DNA of 64,000 bases from Grammothele lineata (lineage: Eukaryota; Basidiomycota; Agaricomycetes; Polyporales; Polyporaceae). The stretch is from positions 62,001 through 126,000 of the forward strand of contig NDFF03000108.1 of the NCBI GenBank assembly GCA_002150815.3, read 5' to 3'. The position numbers and the translations under genes were made by a program. The notes under the pieces were generated by a model that saw only the letters and a list, made by a program, of their open reading frames with translations, did not search any database and was not told where the DNA came from. Positions within the stretch are counted from its first letter, which is position 1, and every line of letters starts with the position of its first letter. Below are positions 1-12,567 of this stretch, one piece after another.

Positions 1-516
1 AGAGAAGGGCGAGGCGAGGAAGGGACTAAAAGTGAGGGTTAAATAGGGAGGTGGGGGCAGCATACGTATATAAGACACAAGTCCGTTCGGATGGGGAAGG
101 AGCGAGCGAGGGGAGGAGGACGCGGCCGAAGGCGGTCGCGGTCCGATCCTAGTCCGTTTCTACCAGGGGTACCTCGGGGAGTGGGACCTCGTGTGCCTTG
201 CTCTATGCGCGCAGCTGTAAGACGCTCTTCGTAGCGTCCCAGGCGCGCAGTCGGGGTGGTGAGAGTGTGATGGGAATTGTCGGGTGGGTGTCCGCGGGGG
301 AGAGGGAGGAATGCAAGGCCGAGGCGGCACGCCCGAGGTCCGTTCGTCGCCGTTCGTTTCGTTGTTTCGTCGTATGTCGTTCGTTCCTCGTCGCAGTCGT
401 ACGGTCAATCTATCGAGTCCAAACCGGAAGCTGATAACCCGCGTCGACGCGCCGACGTGGGACCGCGCAGTGCGCAGAGGCGATCACTCGCTGACGAGGT
501 AGAACGCCTGTGGAGA
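1..516. other. No gene identified at left edge
   Basis: GC-rich sequence downstream of the minus-strand secreted-protein gene. Open frames here are short and look like composition artefacts. It probably holds the 3' UTR of that gene and the edge of the next intergenic space. Confidence 0.4.
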
Positions 517-2458
517 TCACGCAGTCAGCGGCTCGCCCGTCACAGCGCAACGCGCAAAACCCCCTGGCGTCCGTAGAGAAAAGGCGGAAAGGAGGAAAGG
601 ATGACGCACCACCTCATACGCCTGTGCGTCTGCGTGCGCGGCATTGTACGCCGCGAGGTCCCCGGTGAGGACGAGCGCGTCTTCGGAGGGGCTGTACGCC
701 GCCGTCGTGCGTGGGTGTGAGCCGTCGGGGTTTACCCAGTGTGCTGTTTATTCGAACGGGTCGCATTAAGATCGGGTGCGAGATGGAGAACAAGATGAGC
801 ACGTACGTTTGAGCTGGAGCGTCGTGGCGTCGATGGACCAGATGGACGACTCGCCGCCGGTGACGGCAGGACGAGCGTGCGGAGATGCTGTGGGCGAGGG
901 AGAAGCATGTAGTCAGCCGTATGCTCCGTATCGTACAGAAAATGTATCCAAAACATAGGGGAAACGTCTCATACCAAACGCGTGGAGCGGGAGCAGAGAG
1001 GACCTGCACCGGAGCGCGCGGGGCGGGGACGCGAGACCGAAAGACGATAACAGAGCGCAAACATCGGCTCATGCCGTCCCACTCTCACAGTCTCCGAGCA
1101 CAGACGCGGAGTCGTGAGCCCGGCCGCGTTGTGGCGCCAAACCCGCCGGCTACATAGGCTCATCGGGCCCGGGATCGGAGCCTCGGGAGACAGCGCGCGC
1201 GGGCGAAGGACGGCGCCACGCGCGGGCGACAGAACCCAAAACACGGAAGGCCCGAAGAAGATAGAGGAAGACAGAAGGGGACAGAGGGAGACAGAACTCA
1301 CTGAACCTGGCGCTCCCGATAACGGCCGCACTGCGTGCGCAGCGAGAGTGAAAGTGAAGGTGGAAGGGAAGGGGCAGAAGTCAGCGGAAGGGGCATAGCA
1401 GAAGACGCGGCGCGAGTGCGCACCTGGACGATCCGGACGCGAACTTTGCGGTCCCGAGCGCGCCGATGTGTGTCGCCGTGTCGTCCTCGTCGGTCTAGAT
1501 TGCAGGAGCAAAGTGCGCAGCGTGCGCAATGGATGGGCGGGCAGTGCGAGAGGCGTTTGATGCGCCGCGCGGGTGGGCGATATCAGCGTTGACCGCAGGA
1601 CAGGAGGGCGTAACAGAGCGGATAGAAGGTGTCGGGATAGACAGATCAACGTCGTGCGCCGAAGACCACCCGCATGTGCACACTCACCGTCGTGATGCTG
1701 AAGGGCGTGTTGGACCCCGGCGCCGTGAACGCGACGGAGGCCGCATCGTCCTCGTCGCTGCCAAGAGTTCTGTTGCATCGCGCGCGCACACGCGGGGGCG
1801 ACAAGCACCAGACGTCGCGTCAGCGCATCGCAATGAGTCGAGCCGTGCAGCGCATGACGGGTTGACGACCGAGATGCACCAGCCAGAAGCAGATCAGGCA
1901 CGGGCGTCTGGTCAGTGCGGGTCGATCGGACGCGGGAATGCAGGCAGGACTCACACGCCGGAGGACGAAAGCCGCAGGAATCCAAGAGAGACGCCATCAG
2001 GTACGGTGCGCGCCTCGATGTGGCCCGTGTACGAGGTCGGCGAGAGCGAACTATGCGAGGAGAGCGGGAGGGGGGCGGAGGTCAGTCTTCGGGACGTCTG
2101 AGCGTGCGCAATGCGCCGCGGAGGCGCGTGGGATGGGAACGCGAAGAGATTATTGGACGTACACGCGGTTACTGTTCGCAAATGCCGCCGGGCTAGGACT
2201 CGCGCTTGGGGCTGTTCGTTTCGCGAGGCCAGGCTCAGTAGGGGTGGCGCGCTTCACCACGCGGGGTGCGTGAGGGGGGAGACCCGCGGCGAAGCGTTGA
2301 GCGTTGGTCCATCCGTCGGGGATTGCTTCTGGGGCCCGCGCGAGGTTGTCACTTCTTACTTGAGGGATGTGTGCAGCAAGGGCAGCGGGTGAGTGCGCGA
2401 GGAGCGTGCTGAAGACGAGAAGGAGAACAGAAAAGGGCGAGAGGCCTGAAAAGAGCAT
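517..2458 (-). CDS. Secreted protein of an uncharacterised basidiomycete family, multi-exon
   Basis: Exon 1 (2458-2163) begins with an ATG followed by a clear signal peptide (hydrophobic run ending near 'PAALAAH') and then the motif 'WTNAQRFAAGLPP', a hallmark of a large family of small secreted basidiomycete proteins of unknown function. Exon 2 starts at 2050 and carries 'YTGHIEARTVPDGVSLGFL'. A further exon (1769-1688) reads 'LGSDEDDAASVAFTAPGS'. Near the end, the exon closing at 807 reads 'GGESSIWSIDATTLQLK', and the last exon (743-517) reads 'HWVNPDGSHPRTTAAYSPS' then 'ALVLTGDLAAYN'. These blocks occur in the order known for the family. The exons between about 1450 and 870 could not be placed with confidence, and the C-terminus runs some 30 residues past the usual family end, so another intron may lie there. 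The start is chosen because the signal peptide follows it directly; an upstream start at 2536 would bury the signal. Confidence 0.65.
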
Positions 2459-5252
2459 CGCGCCGGAGTGCTGGAGAGAAGGGGAAAGTCGGAGAGTTGG
2501 GGACGAAGGGAGAGAAAAGGACGGCGGAGCACACAAAAAAGCGTCGAAGGAAAAGAACAGGAGGGAGTGGACGAGAACAAAGGTTGGTACTTAAGATCTA
2601 GCCGGTGCGCTCGGCAGGTCTTTGCTCCTGCCTTGCTCGGGTCGAATGCAATCACCATCAAAGTCCACGCGTCCGAAAAATCTCGATCTCCCGACCTCGC
2701 ACGGGGCACACACGCGTCTGCCCCGCGCTTCGGTTCCCCCTCGCCCGCAGGAGATGCTTGGCCGAGGGCGGTCACGACGGCGCGGAGGGCATACAATTTA
2801 CGGCACCGCATTTACTCTGGCTGTGCCCCGACCGCGCTCGCTCCCCTGCCGCGCTCTCCGGTCACACATGCGATTTCGCGCCGCGCGAGGTGCGCCCGGT
2901 CAATGCATGCCCTGAAACGAGGCTACCGTCGGCGCTGAACCTCCGCACCGTGGTATGCAGCTTGGGCGGGGGTTTGCAGCAGGTTCGGATTCCGGAGGGG
3001 GCGCGACGTTTCCCGTGCCGCGCGCGGCGGATGGGTCCATTACGGAACCCGAGGGGAACGTTCTAGAGTTGGCCGAGCTTAGGCCGCGTTCCGGAAGTCT
3101 CTTCCAATACGGGCACGAATGCGAGCGCCATACAGGGAAAAGAACTCGAGATGCCTCACACGAGGCGAACTAGGTCCCTCGTGTTCCTAAACGGGTCGAC
3201 GGCCCGGGCGCTGCGGCAACTTAAGTTTGCTCCCGAAACAGAATTGGGAAATCGCATTCTACTCACTCTGTACGTCACGCCAGAAACTCGTATAGCGTGA
3301 AATGGGCGAGCTTTATTGAGAATTCCTAGGCAAGGACTGCTACTCCTGCATAGTTGCAGAGAACTTAGAGAAGGCTCTTTCCCCAATGAACCCGAGTCGC
3401 TCTACATCCCATTACGTCAGTGCCTTTCTATCAAACAAGCATGTCGATTGAACCTGGGGGTCTTACCCCAAACCGACACAGTGGTCGTGACTGTACGCGC
3501 TCGATTTTCTCCCCGGGTGCATATACGCGCAGAATGGAGCTCTCTTGGCGTTCTTTCACTGGCACGACCACGCCGTCGACGTCGCTCAAGCTGCAACTTG
3601 CCGCCAGACCGATGAAGTCATAGAGCGTTCGACGAGCGAGGATGTACGCGCGTATCGGTACTATTGATAGCCATTCCGCGGTTTGAGTTTCAGCTAGCTG
3701 CAGAGGAGGTGTATCAAGGAGGAGGCCACACATGGGAGATCGGGGCTAGATTGACTCACAGCGCACAGTTCCCGTGGCCGTCGAACTGCTTTTGGCACCA
3801 CCGGGCAGGCTGGCGTGCTGCCGTGGACAGTTGACGTAGTATGCAGGCGATCGAGACTTCGAATGGCTTAGCGCACCGTGCGCCTTCGAGCAGTGCAAGC
3901 GCACGGCTGGCGTCCTCAGCGTCGACAACGCGGAAATTTGGATAGGATTAACCGCTGTTGTGGTCTATGACGGCGACAGATCGCGCATCGTGGTGCAAAG
4001 GCGTCACCATACAGCCTGACTATCGCCCTCTGGTTTAACCATATACTGCTCTCAGAGACGTTCTGGGACTACTCACTGTCTCCACTCGCAATGAAACTGT
4101 CCGCCCAGCTGTCCGACATTTACGGCCTCGCGGGCCCGCGAGCTCCTGTACCAGTCCGCCTCCGGCATGGCGCGCGCCGTGGATACATGTCGGAGGCGCA
4201 GTCGTCAGGCACGCGCTCCGAGCGTACGCGGGGTCGACCGGTCTGCGCCCAAGGTAAGAGGCGCAGCTGCTCGAGAGTCGTCCGGAGCGATAGGGTCCCA
4301 TAGCCCCGTCATGCGAACTGAAGCGACGCCTTAATGCCGTTATGGACGAGGACGCTGAGGGCGGTGGGGTGCCTGAGCTATCGACTTTGAGTCATTACTG
4401 AGCGCGGACGAAGAAATCGGCTATCCCGGGCTAAACGAGATACAAAAGCGGGGTGAGCTGGAAGAGAAACCAAAGTCGGGGGCCTACTCACCCTTCCCGC
4501 TCTGGCATCTGGGGAACGCAGTACCCGCTGTGTACCGCCATGGTGCATGGAAGTTGGCTCTTCGTGTTGGGACGATACGAAGTCTTTCCTAGGCTCACGA
4601 CGCTGAGGTTCAGCCTCTAGAGTGGAAATTGCAGTCGTATGTACCCCGTCGCAGGTGAGTCCCAGCAGATGGTCAGCGTTTTGGGAGCTTGAATCTTGAT
4701 AAGTGAGCATTACATGTAGCATTGAGCTGGTAGTTGCAGAGGGTCTTTCAGATTAAACAACGTGGTCCAACAGAAACGCCTGGAAACAAGAAATGTGGAC
4801 GTTGCAGGTGGCAGCGCGCTGGCCAACTTCTCAAGTGCGCACTGGCAACGTTGATCTGGCGCCAGCCTGTGACGAACATGCCATGACAATCAGTTTTCGT
4901 CCACGGGCTCAATTGAGATTTCCGTGCTTGACTTGGTAAACACGATACGGCAACCTGGTGAAAGGAAAGGATCTAAGAACGAAATCAGAGGGATAGTACT
5001 TCGTCAGAGGAGCGATCCAGCCGGAGAAGCCTGAGTGACGAAGACACGCAGGCGCGCGCCATCGCCGCACGACGTCAACGCGTGACATAACGCGTGACAT
5101 GGCGCGTCAGTCACGAACGTGATCCGCCGAGGCCGGACCCAGCACCTTGTTTTCGTCGCATCGTCTCCTCCACGTCCGCCAACCCCTCATTGCGTTTTGA
5201 CTACCCTCACCCCTTTGGCGGCTGTTGGTTCAACGTTTGGAATATCGCTTGG
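2459..5252. other. 2.8-kb stretch without a supported gene
   Basis: Separates the divergent secreted-protein and SNF2 genes. Open frames on both strands are short, lack recognisable motifs and do not join through good splice sites. The first part is GC-rich, and composition becomes more even from about 3.1 kb. It may hold both promoters and decayed sequence; no terminal repeats or transposase motifs were seen. Confidence 0.35.
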
Positions 5253-8200
5253 ATGTCTGCGGCACCGTCGTCGCGCTCTACCCCCGCGTCCTCACCGGGG
5301 ATCATCCCCTCCACGCGAGCCACGTCTCCGCCGTCCAGTCCGCCCGCTGTGCCAGAGGTATGTACACGCTCCTTATGTTCGATGAATATGGCATTGATAG
5401 ACTCTCATATAAGAAGGATGAGGACAAAGAGTATAAGCCAGATGATGAGGGTGCAGTCGTGGACTTGACAAAAGTAAGTTTCGTGATCGTGGTTTGGCTA
5501 CCAGCGTTTGTTTCTGTCTCCAGACGCCAAGTGAGAGAAGTCGTGCTGACCGAGATGTTTTGCAGTCCGAATCAGAGGACGAGGATGTGAGTAGAGAGCT
5601 ACCCCCTCTTCCCCAGCTTATACCTCAGGCGTTGTCTCATGACCACCCCGGCGAATGACAGGAATCCGAAAAGCGCGTGGCCCAGCTCGAAGCCCTCCTC
5701 CAAAAGTCTGCGACGTACGTCGGGCTCCTAAAGGAGCAGATGGACAAAGTCCGTGCTAAGGGCGCCCGGTCTAAGAAGCCCAAGTCCTCCGCCGCCAAGC
5801 CCAAGTCGTCTGCGAAACAACAGCGAAAACGGGCACGCGTTGCGTCCGACTCGGAGGACGAGCGTGATGCGAAACGCGTCAAAGCGGACGGGGAGGGTGG
5901 TCAGGGAGAGAACGACGGGGAAACGCAGAAGACGCAACCAACGTTCGAGCAACCAGCGCTCATAACAGGGGCGACACTCAAGGACTACCAGCTGGAGGGA
6001 GTTGCGTGGATGGCTGGTCTTCACCAGAATGGCATTTCCGGTATTCTCGGTGAGTGTCTCGTTCCCTTTCCGTGCAATGTATTCTGAACCGCTTGTAGCG
6101 GACGAGATGGGTCTCGGAAAGGTCAGCACATTTCCCCCTCCCGTCCTCGAGCGTGGACAGCTCACAAGCCCACTTTACAGACCATCCAAACCATCTCCTT
6201 CCACGCGTTCCTCCGAGAGCGCACCGCCGCGCCGTTCATGGTCGTCGTCCCCCTCGCCGTCCTCGACAACTGGGCGCGCGAGTTCGCGCGGTTCGCGCCC
6301 GACATCCCCGTCGTCACCTACTACGGCACCAAGGAAGAGCGCGCGGAGATCCGGCGCACGAAGATGGTGAAGGACGCCGTCGACGAGGAGTATTACCAGG
6401 AGACGATGAAGAAGCTCGGGCTGATCGCGGCTGCTGCTGCTCCGGCGGCGTCGAGTAAGGGCAAGGGAAAGGGGAAAGGGAAGGGAAAGGGAAAGGCGGC
6501 TCCTCGGGGTCGCGGACGGGGACGGGGCGGTCGACCTGCGACTCGGGGTCGCGCTCAGGCAGACGATGAGGATTCTGAGTACGAAGAAGCTCCCACCAAA
6601 TCTCGTGGACGCGGTAAGGCTACCGTACGAGGGCGGGGCGGCCGTCGCGCGCAAGGGAAGACGCGGGGACGCGCTGCGAAGGAGGAAGAAGAGGAAGAGG
6701 CGGGTTCGGACGAGTTCGAGGACTCGATGGCCGTCGACGAGGCGATCCCCCCTCCTGCCGCAGAGCGCAACCGGGTGCCGCTGAAACCGCACCAGCGGAC
6801 GAACTTCCCCGTCGTGCTGACGACGTACCAGGTCGTGATCAACGACCGCGCGGAGCTCGCCAAGTTCCACTGGGGATTCATTGTCGTTGATGAGGGCCAC
6901 CGGTTGAAGAACTTCGACTGCGTGCTGCTCCGCGAGATCAAGCGTATTCCGTGCGACTCGCGGATGGTCCTGACGGGCACGCCGCTCCAGAACAACTTGT
7001 CGGAGCTGTGGTCACTCCTGAACTTCGTCCTGCCGGAACTGTTCGGTGACCTTTCGACATTCCAGTCTTGGTGCGTGTTTTCACTATTTCCCCTCACCCG
7101 TGGCTAATATATCCATAGGTTTGACGAAGGGCGCCTTAAGAGCAAGCTGAATGGCGAGCGCGAGACAAAGCTCATTCATTCCCTCCACGACATTCTCCGC
7201 CCCTTCCTGCTCCGCCGAATGAAGGCCGACGTCGAGATGCAGCTCCCGCCCAAGAAGGAGTACGTGCTCTACACCCCGCTCAGTGAACGTCAACGCGAGC
7301 TCTACGAAGTCACCGTCAAGGGCGACAAGGCACTCCGGCAGTACCTCATCGAACAGCTCGAGGCAGAAACCGACCGGCTCAACGGGGAAGGCAACGGGGA
7401 CGTCATCGAGCTCTCGGACTCTGAGGAAGAGATGCCCATCAAGACCGCTGCCCATGACAAAGCGCGCAAAACCCGCGGTCTGCGCTCGAAGTCCCGAAAG
7501 ACGTACGCAGAGAGCCCCGACGAGGACTCAGGGGACGCCTCAGACGCAGACTCGGACGACGCGTACTTCGCGCGGCTCGACGCGGCGCAGCAGCAGGCGC
7601 GCAAGAAGCGCGAGGAGCAGGCGGACGCGCTCGGGCGCGCGTGGCAGCGGCGCGCGGCGGCGCGGGAGGTGAACAACAAGAACCTCAAGAACGTGATCAT
7701 GCAGCTGCGCAAGGTCTGCCAGCACCCGTTCCTCTTCCACTGGCCGAAGGACCCGGTCTCGCGCGAGCCGGCGCTGAACGAGGAGCTCGTGAGCGCGAGC
7801 GGGAAGATGATGGTGCTTGAGAGGTTGTTGGACGCGTTGTTTGCGAGGGGGCATAAGGTGCTGCTCTTTAGTCAGTTCACGACGATGTTGGATATCATTG
7901 AGGTGCGTTGGCTCAGCCTATCTTGCTATTCTGGTAACGGGGCTAATGCTGGATGTGTCGTAGGACTGGGCGATCGAGTTCAAGAAGTGGCCGGTGTGCC
8001 GCATTGACGGCACCATGGACATGGAGTCTCGCAGGCAGGATATCCAGCGGTTCCAGGAGGGTGGCGACGCCCCTGACGCGCCGCGTCTGTTCCTGCTGAG
8101 CACTCGCTCGGGTGGTTTGGGACTCAATCTGGTCGCAGCGGACACCGTCATCTTCTATGATCAGGACTGGGTAAGTTTGCTGAGCCTGTCTACTTTCGAC

Positions 8201-8797
8201 ATGTAGCTAACTTGCTTGCAGAACCCCCAATCCGACCTCCAGGCACAAGACCGCGCACACCGGATCGGGCAGACAAAACCCGTGCTCATCTTCCGCTTGC
8301 TCTGTGCCCACACCGTCGAGACCAAGATCATGCAGCGCGCGACAGAGAAGCGCAAGCTCGAGGCGCTCGTCATCGCCAAGGGCGAGTTCGTCAACCCCAC
8401 GCTCGCCGCGAAGCGGAGCAAGGCGCAAGCACTCGCCGAACTCGTCACTGAGCTTCACCGGCTCGAGGGCGAGAAGATTCAAGTCGTGCCCAACACCGCC
8501 GCGGGCAAAGCGAGCGTCATCTCGGACACGGACCTCGAGACCCTCCTTGACCGCTCCCCTGAGGTCTTCGTTGGCCGCCAGAAGGGCTGGACGTCCGCCG
8601 GCCAGATCGCGGACGCCACGGCCGTGGAGGAGATCGTCGGTGCGGGCACGGGCACGGGCACGGGCGCCCGGGCGGCCGCGGTAAAGGGGGCGGCGCAGGC
8701 TGGGGCGGCACCGACGGCGTTTGCGGTGTACGAGGCCCCGCAGACCGACGGGAACATTTTGGGGATGATGGACGGGTCGGACGACGAGGACGAGTGA
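5253..8797 (+). CDS. SNF2-family chromatin remodelling ATPase, LSH/Irc5 (HELLS, DDM1) type
   Basis: Nuclear ATP-dependent DNA translocase expected to move nucleosomes. Proposed exons: 5253-5357, 5414-5473, 5566-5586, 5662-6049, 6099-6121, 6181-7070, 7119-7902, 7974-8170, 8222-8797. Motif I 'GILADEMGLGKT' is assembled across three exons, one only 23 bp. The DEAH-box variant 'DEGHR' and motif III 'LTGTPLQNN' follow. The C-terminal lobe has 'LLFSQFTTMLDIIE', 'LLSTRSGGLGLNL', 'FYDQDW' and 'QAQDRAHRIGQ'. The N-terminus is short and polar with an acidic patch and a likely coiled coil ('RVAQLEALLQKSATYVGLLK'). The helicase layout fits LSH/Irc5 better than Snf2, ISWI or Chd because no bromo-, SANT or chromodomain is visible. 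Unusual are a long Lys-Gly/Arg-Gly-rich insertion between motifs Ia and II (about 6460-6680) and an acidic insertion in the second lobe (about 7390-7560). The tiny exons are supported because they restore the Walker A motif. Confidence 0.88.
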
Positions 8798-9899
8798 CCG
8801 TCGGGGTCGCTCGAGTTGTCAGCACCCGTCGTCCGCGTATCGTTGCGTTGACCTGCTTTGGCTTTAGACGTCTTGTTTTCTTTTGTTTTGCTGTCGTATT
8901 GCGCTCTCTCGCTTCTGTCCGCTATCGTCTACATAGTCTGGCCCGCGTTGTAATACTACCTGTAATTACGCCAGTTTGTATAATGGAATACGTCTTCGTT
9001 TTGGATGCGCGGATCGCGACAGCGGCGCTGGCGCGAGCGACAGGTGAGTGTCTGAGTTGAGATAGCGATCTGTGTGAGGTGCGCTGACTACATCGCGGCT
9101 ACTAAACAGTGGTTCGATGTATGGGGTATGACGTACCCACGGTCACCAGTTCATGATGCCGGCTCGACAGGAACATTCTTCGCAAAGCAGACACGGAGAT
9201 TATGTTCTGGTCCTACGATCCAGAGCGCCTTGCCATGCGTCGGCGCCCGATGTCAACGCGTTGTCTGGTACTCCATAGTGCCGCCCCTATTTGGGCCGTT
9301 GACAAGATTACTCACAAGACCTGGTATGTCCCAACAGTCCTTTCGGCGTTCTAGCGCCGTGTTGCTCACGCAGACTCGTCAGCCCAAGTCTTGAGTTTAT
9401 GCTCGCGGTTCGAGATAAATTGCTTTCACTGCCTCTAGAACCAAGGCCAACTTGGGCCAATAGTGCGCACGCGTCCGAACCTTCGAGCCCTTCGATCGCG
9501 GCGGCGTTCAATAGGGCGATCCCGGGTTCCTTCGGCGCGGAGCCCATTCTCTGCCGCGGACCCTTTCGCGGTATCTTGGCGTGAACCTTGCCCTCTGCTG
9601 ATCGGTCTAGGTGCTCCGTCGCGCTTGCCCGCCGAAGCCCCCCGCGGTGCCAGTGGCACTTGCAGTCGGCAATTCCGATATACTTCATCTCCATCCCGCC
9701 GCTTCCCCGCGTTCCTCCTGGCGTACCCTCGGCTTCAATATCGGCCCCTCGGCGGATTTAGCTGGCCCGGGCGGCGTTCATTTTCACGCGTCCCCTGGTC
9801 ATAAACGTTGCTTCTTCTGCCGGACAGTCGCTAGACCCTCTACCCCGAAGCCGCTGCTGGTCCTCTGCTTCGCTTCTCACGAGCGCATGACTGTATACG
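8798..9899. other. 1.1-kb intergenic stretch
   Basis: Follows the SNF2 stop and precedes the seven-TM gene on the same strand. It should hold the 3' UTR of the former and the promoter of the latter. Open frames at 9.4-9.9 kb show no conserved motif, and no RNA gene was recognised. Confidence 0.35.
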
Positions 9900-11259
9900 A
9901 TGTCCCCGGATCCGAATGATATCTTCCAGAACTGCTTCTATGTTGGCAACATACTCGCCGCCATTCTCTACGGTGCGTCATGCCAGCTGCCATAAGTACC
10001 TTCGCTCATCCCCGCGCTCCATCCTCATCCCCCGCCAGGCGTGGAGCTCACGCTCTACTGCATCAGCGTTCGCGTCGTCGTCAGACACAAAGACCAGCGG
10101 AACGCGCGCAGCTTCCGCCTATCCCTCTACCTCAGCACCTGTCTCCTCGTCTGCATCACGGTCTTCCTCGCGATCCAGGCCTTCTTCGGGGAACAAACGT
10201 GGATACTCAATGCCCACTATCCCGGAGGGTCGGCCATGTACGTCGCCGATCATGCAACTGTATGGTATCACATACTGGGCCTCGCTACGTCCGTCGTACT
10301 CAACCTTATCAGCGGGGGGCTTTTGGTGCGTTCATCTACATAAGCTTTGCGCTCTGCTTGTATTCACGGCCCATCATTCGTAGATGTACCTTTGCTACGT
10401 GGTCTGGGCAGACTGGCGTCCGATCGCGATCCCCATGGTCGCCTATGTCGCAACGTTCCGTGAGTACCCAACGTTCGATCACGGCCCACACGGCCCCTTA
10501 CCTCCTTCCCCCGCGTTGTTTTTCGGGCCCCCACAGTACTCGGCATCACCTCCATCGTGCTCGTTGGCCTCCCAGGAGTGACACTCGCAGAGGGCACTAC
10601 AGCACGACGCGCCGGACTCGTCTACAGCGCGCTCGTCGTCTCCCTCAACGGCGCGCTCTCGCTTCTCATCTGCGCCCGCCTCGTCGCCCACGCACGTGAG
10701 TTCCAGTGCGCGCTGGGGCGCCGCGTCGCGCGCAAGTACACGGGGGCGGTCGCGCTCGTCGTCGAGGCCGCGCTGCCGTACGCGCTCTGCGGGCTCGCGT
10801 ACGTCGTGGCGCTCGGCTTGGAGAGCCCAACGTACATCTTGTTCCTGTCGGTGTATGTGATGTTTACTGTGAGTGTTCTTGACGTACCCTGGGGATACGT
10901 GTTGGGCGGCTTGCTTAAGAACAACTTGGTTTCTGCAGTGCATCTCCTCGCAGATCATCATCCTTCGCGTGCTCATGGGCCGTGGCTTTAAGAAGTCGGC
11001 CCCTCCCCAGACGTGCCCCAGCGTCCACATCGCGACCGTGCTCGCATTCACCAATCCCGAGGACATCTTATCCTTCCCGGACCCGGAGGCGCCCCCTGTT
11101 GATTCGGACTGTGTCTTTGAGAAGGACGAGACGTGCACGAAGGACGACCACGACCTCGAGAAGGGCGGGGTACAAGAAGTTATCGAGTCGGATATATCCG
11201 ACTCCAACATCGAGAGCATAACGGACTCTCATCAATCTCCACGACCTCCCGCCGCATAG
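9900..11259 (+). CDS. Seven-transmembrane protein, uncharacterised basidiomycete family
   Basis: Proposed exons 9900-9972, 10039-10325, 10384-10459, 10537-10868 and 10939-11259. The spliced protein has about seven hydrophobic segments, for example 'FYVGNILAAILYGVEL', a Leu/Val-rich second helix, 'ATSVVLNLISGGLLMYLCYV', 'LGITSIVLVGLPGVTL', 'LVYSALVVSLNGALSLLI', 'YALCGLAYVVALGL' and a helix around 'LFLSVYVMFT'. A long acidic, Ser-rich cytosolic tail follows. This layout is common in basidiomycetes in a large family of unassigned membrane proteins with the same short, in-phase introns. No receptor signature such as a GPCR DRY motif was seen, so receptor function would be a guess. The start is the first ATG in frame, immediately before a helix. 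Confidence 0.7.
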
Positions 11260-11505
11260 GCGTCATGACGTCATCCGTAACGATCGCGTACGTTCTCTCA
11301 CGATGATTATGCGCGGGGCAGGTCCCCCATCTACGAAGTAGCGTCGATGTCCACGGTGGATGTAGGAATAGCGGAACGATGTACAGTAGGGCGATGATAT
11401 CCTAGACAAGTTACAGTACAGCAGCTGTAATAAATCCTTTCAAGCATTCACATCCTCGATGCGCGAAGCGCAAAATCTTCACAACTGGTTCTATACCCCC
11501 TCAGC

Positions 11506-12444
11506 CTACTTTTCCTGTCTATCCACAGCGCCTTTCAACCCAGCAGCAGCGATGGGTACTCCTCCCACAGCACCCACCGCATACCCCGCAGCCGCACCTA
11601 CATTCGCCACGCTCTGTCCCGCCTCGCCCACTACCTCCCGTGCGTCCCTCCCCATTTCGTTCTGCACAACCGCCCCCGCAGAGTCCTTCGCGGCATCTTT
11701 CACCTCTACCGCACCGCATCCCGCACTCTCCGCAACGTCCCCTACTAGACGCGCGCGTTCCGCGAGCTCCCGCGAGCCAGGCGGCGACCCAAACGTGCTC
11801 GACAACCACTTGCCCGCCGCCCCCGCCGCGGCGAACACCGCTCCAGCCGCTACGCGCGCCCCATCCGCAAGCGCCTGCGTGCCCGCAGCCGCACCCCCAG
11901 CCACGGTGTGCGCAGCGTTCGAGAACATCGGCGAGTCGGGCGCTTGGTCGGGGATGGCGGGGTGCGTAGCAAGGTAGCGGTCGCGCGCGGCGCGGATGCG
12001 GCTGGCCAGTCCGGCGGCGTCTGCGCGGAGGGCGCGGGCGAGCTCGTCGGTGGTGGCTTCGAGGCCGTCTTTGAGGAGGCCGTGTTCGATGAGTGCGAGC
12101 TCGAATTGGTTCTGGAGAGCGGCGAGGGAGTCTTCGCTGGATGTCTCGGGGGATGAGGACGATTCGGGGAGGACGATCGCGACGAAGCTGGTAGGAGATA
12201 TCGTTGAACGCTGAGGTAGTGGTGAGAGGGAGGAACATGAGACGTACCCTTTGTTCGCGCCCTCGATGTCCGGCGTGAAGACGTATGTTCGTGAGTCGTC
12301 AGTCAACGTTCCGAACACGGTGCTCTTGTATAGGGGGAATGCAAATGCGCCGACAGTGAGTGTGAGTACCGGCTGTCCTTCGTGGTCACGCTCCGGGAGC
12401 GGCATGAGCAATAGCGACAGTACGCCTTCGGACAGGATGTTCAT
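11506..12444 (-). CDS. Senescence/spartin-type domain protein
   Basis: Two exons joined through an intron at 12247-12188. The C-terminal half is Ala/Gly-rich with repeated small-residue helices ('AGAVFAAAGAAGKWLSSTF', 'AAAGYAVGAVGG'), as in the Senescence domain of fungal spartin-like proteins, which associate with lipid droplets or membranes. The N-terminal half matches the neighbouring gene at 12568-13053: 'YVFTPDIEG' here versus 'YLFSPRIEG' there, and 'FELALIEHGLLK' versus 'FEEVLIQHGLLQ'. The first in-frame ATG is at 12444, but homology to the neighbour ('ESLVAIPDV' versus 'DALVVIPGV') continues upstream to about 12515 without an ATG before an in-frame stop. The true start is therefore unknown: a missed exon or a lost start codon. 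Confidence 0.7.
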   Translation of the reverse strand: MNILSEGVLSLLLMPLPERDHEGQPVLTLTVGAFAFPLYKSTVFGTLTDDSRTYVFTPDIEGANKGYVSCSSLSPLPQRSTISPTSFVAIVLPESSSSPETSSEDSLAALQNQFELALIEHGLLKDGLEATTDELARALRADAAGLASRIRAARDRYLATHPAIPDQAPDSPMFSNAAHTVAGGAAAGTQALADGARVAAGAVFAAAGAAGKWLSSTFGSPPGSRELAERARLVGDVAESAGCGAVEVKDAAKDSAGAVVQNEMGRDAREVVGEAGQSVANVGAAAGYAVGAVGGVPIAAAGLKGAVDRQEK

Positions 12445-12567
12445 CTCTCTGCCAAGAACCTGAGCAGCGATCACATCGGGTATCGCGACGAGAGATTCCG
12501 CGTTGTCGCTGGTCCCGCAGGCACGATATGAGTGAAAGACATGGTATCAAAGGCGTACGAGGGAATC

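Noticed and set aside
969..1997. 342-residue minus-strand open frame
   Set aside because: It runs through exons and introns of the secreted-protein gene in the wrong frame; the family blocks are in other frames.
3431..3733. Minus-strand frame considered as a further member of the nine-gene family
   Set aside because: It lacks both the Pro-Trp box and the D-V-x5-R box and lies far from the cluster; similarity was limited to composition.
11519..12238. 239-residue Arg-rich minus-strand frame
   Set aside because: Shadow of the Senescence-domain gene, with composition typical of an off-frame GC-rich translation.
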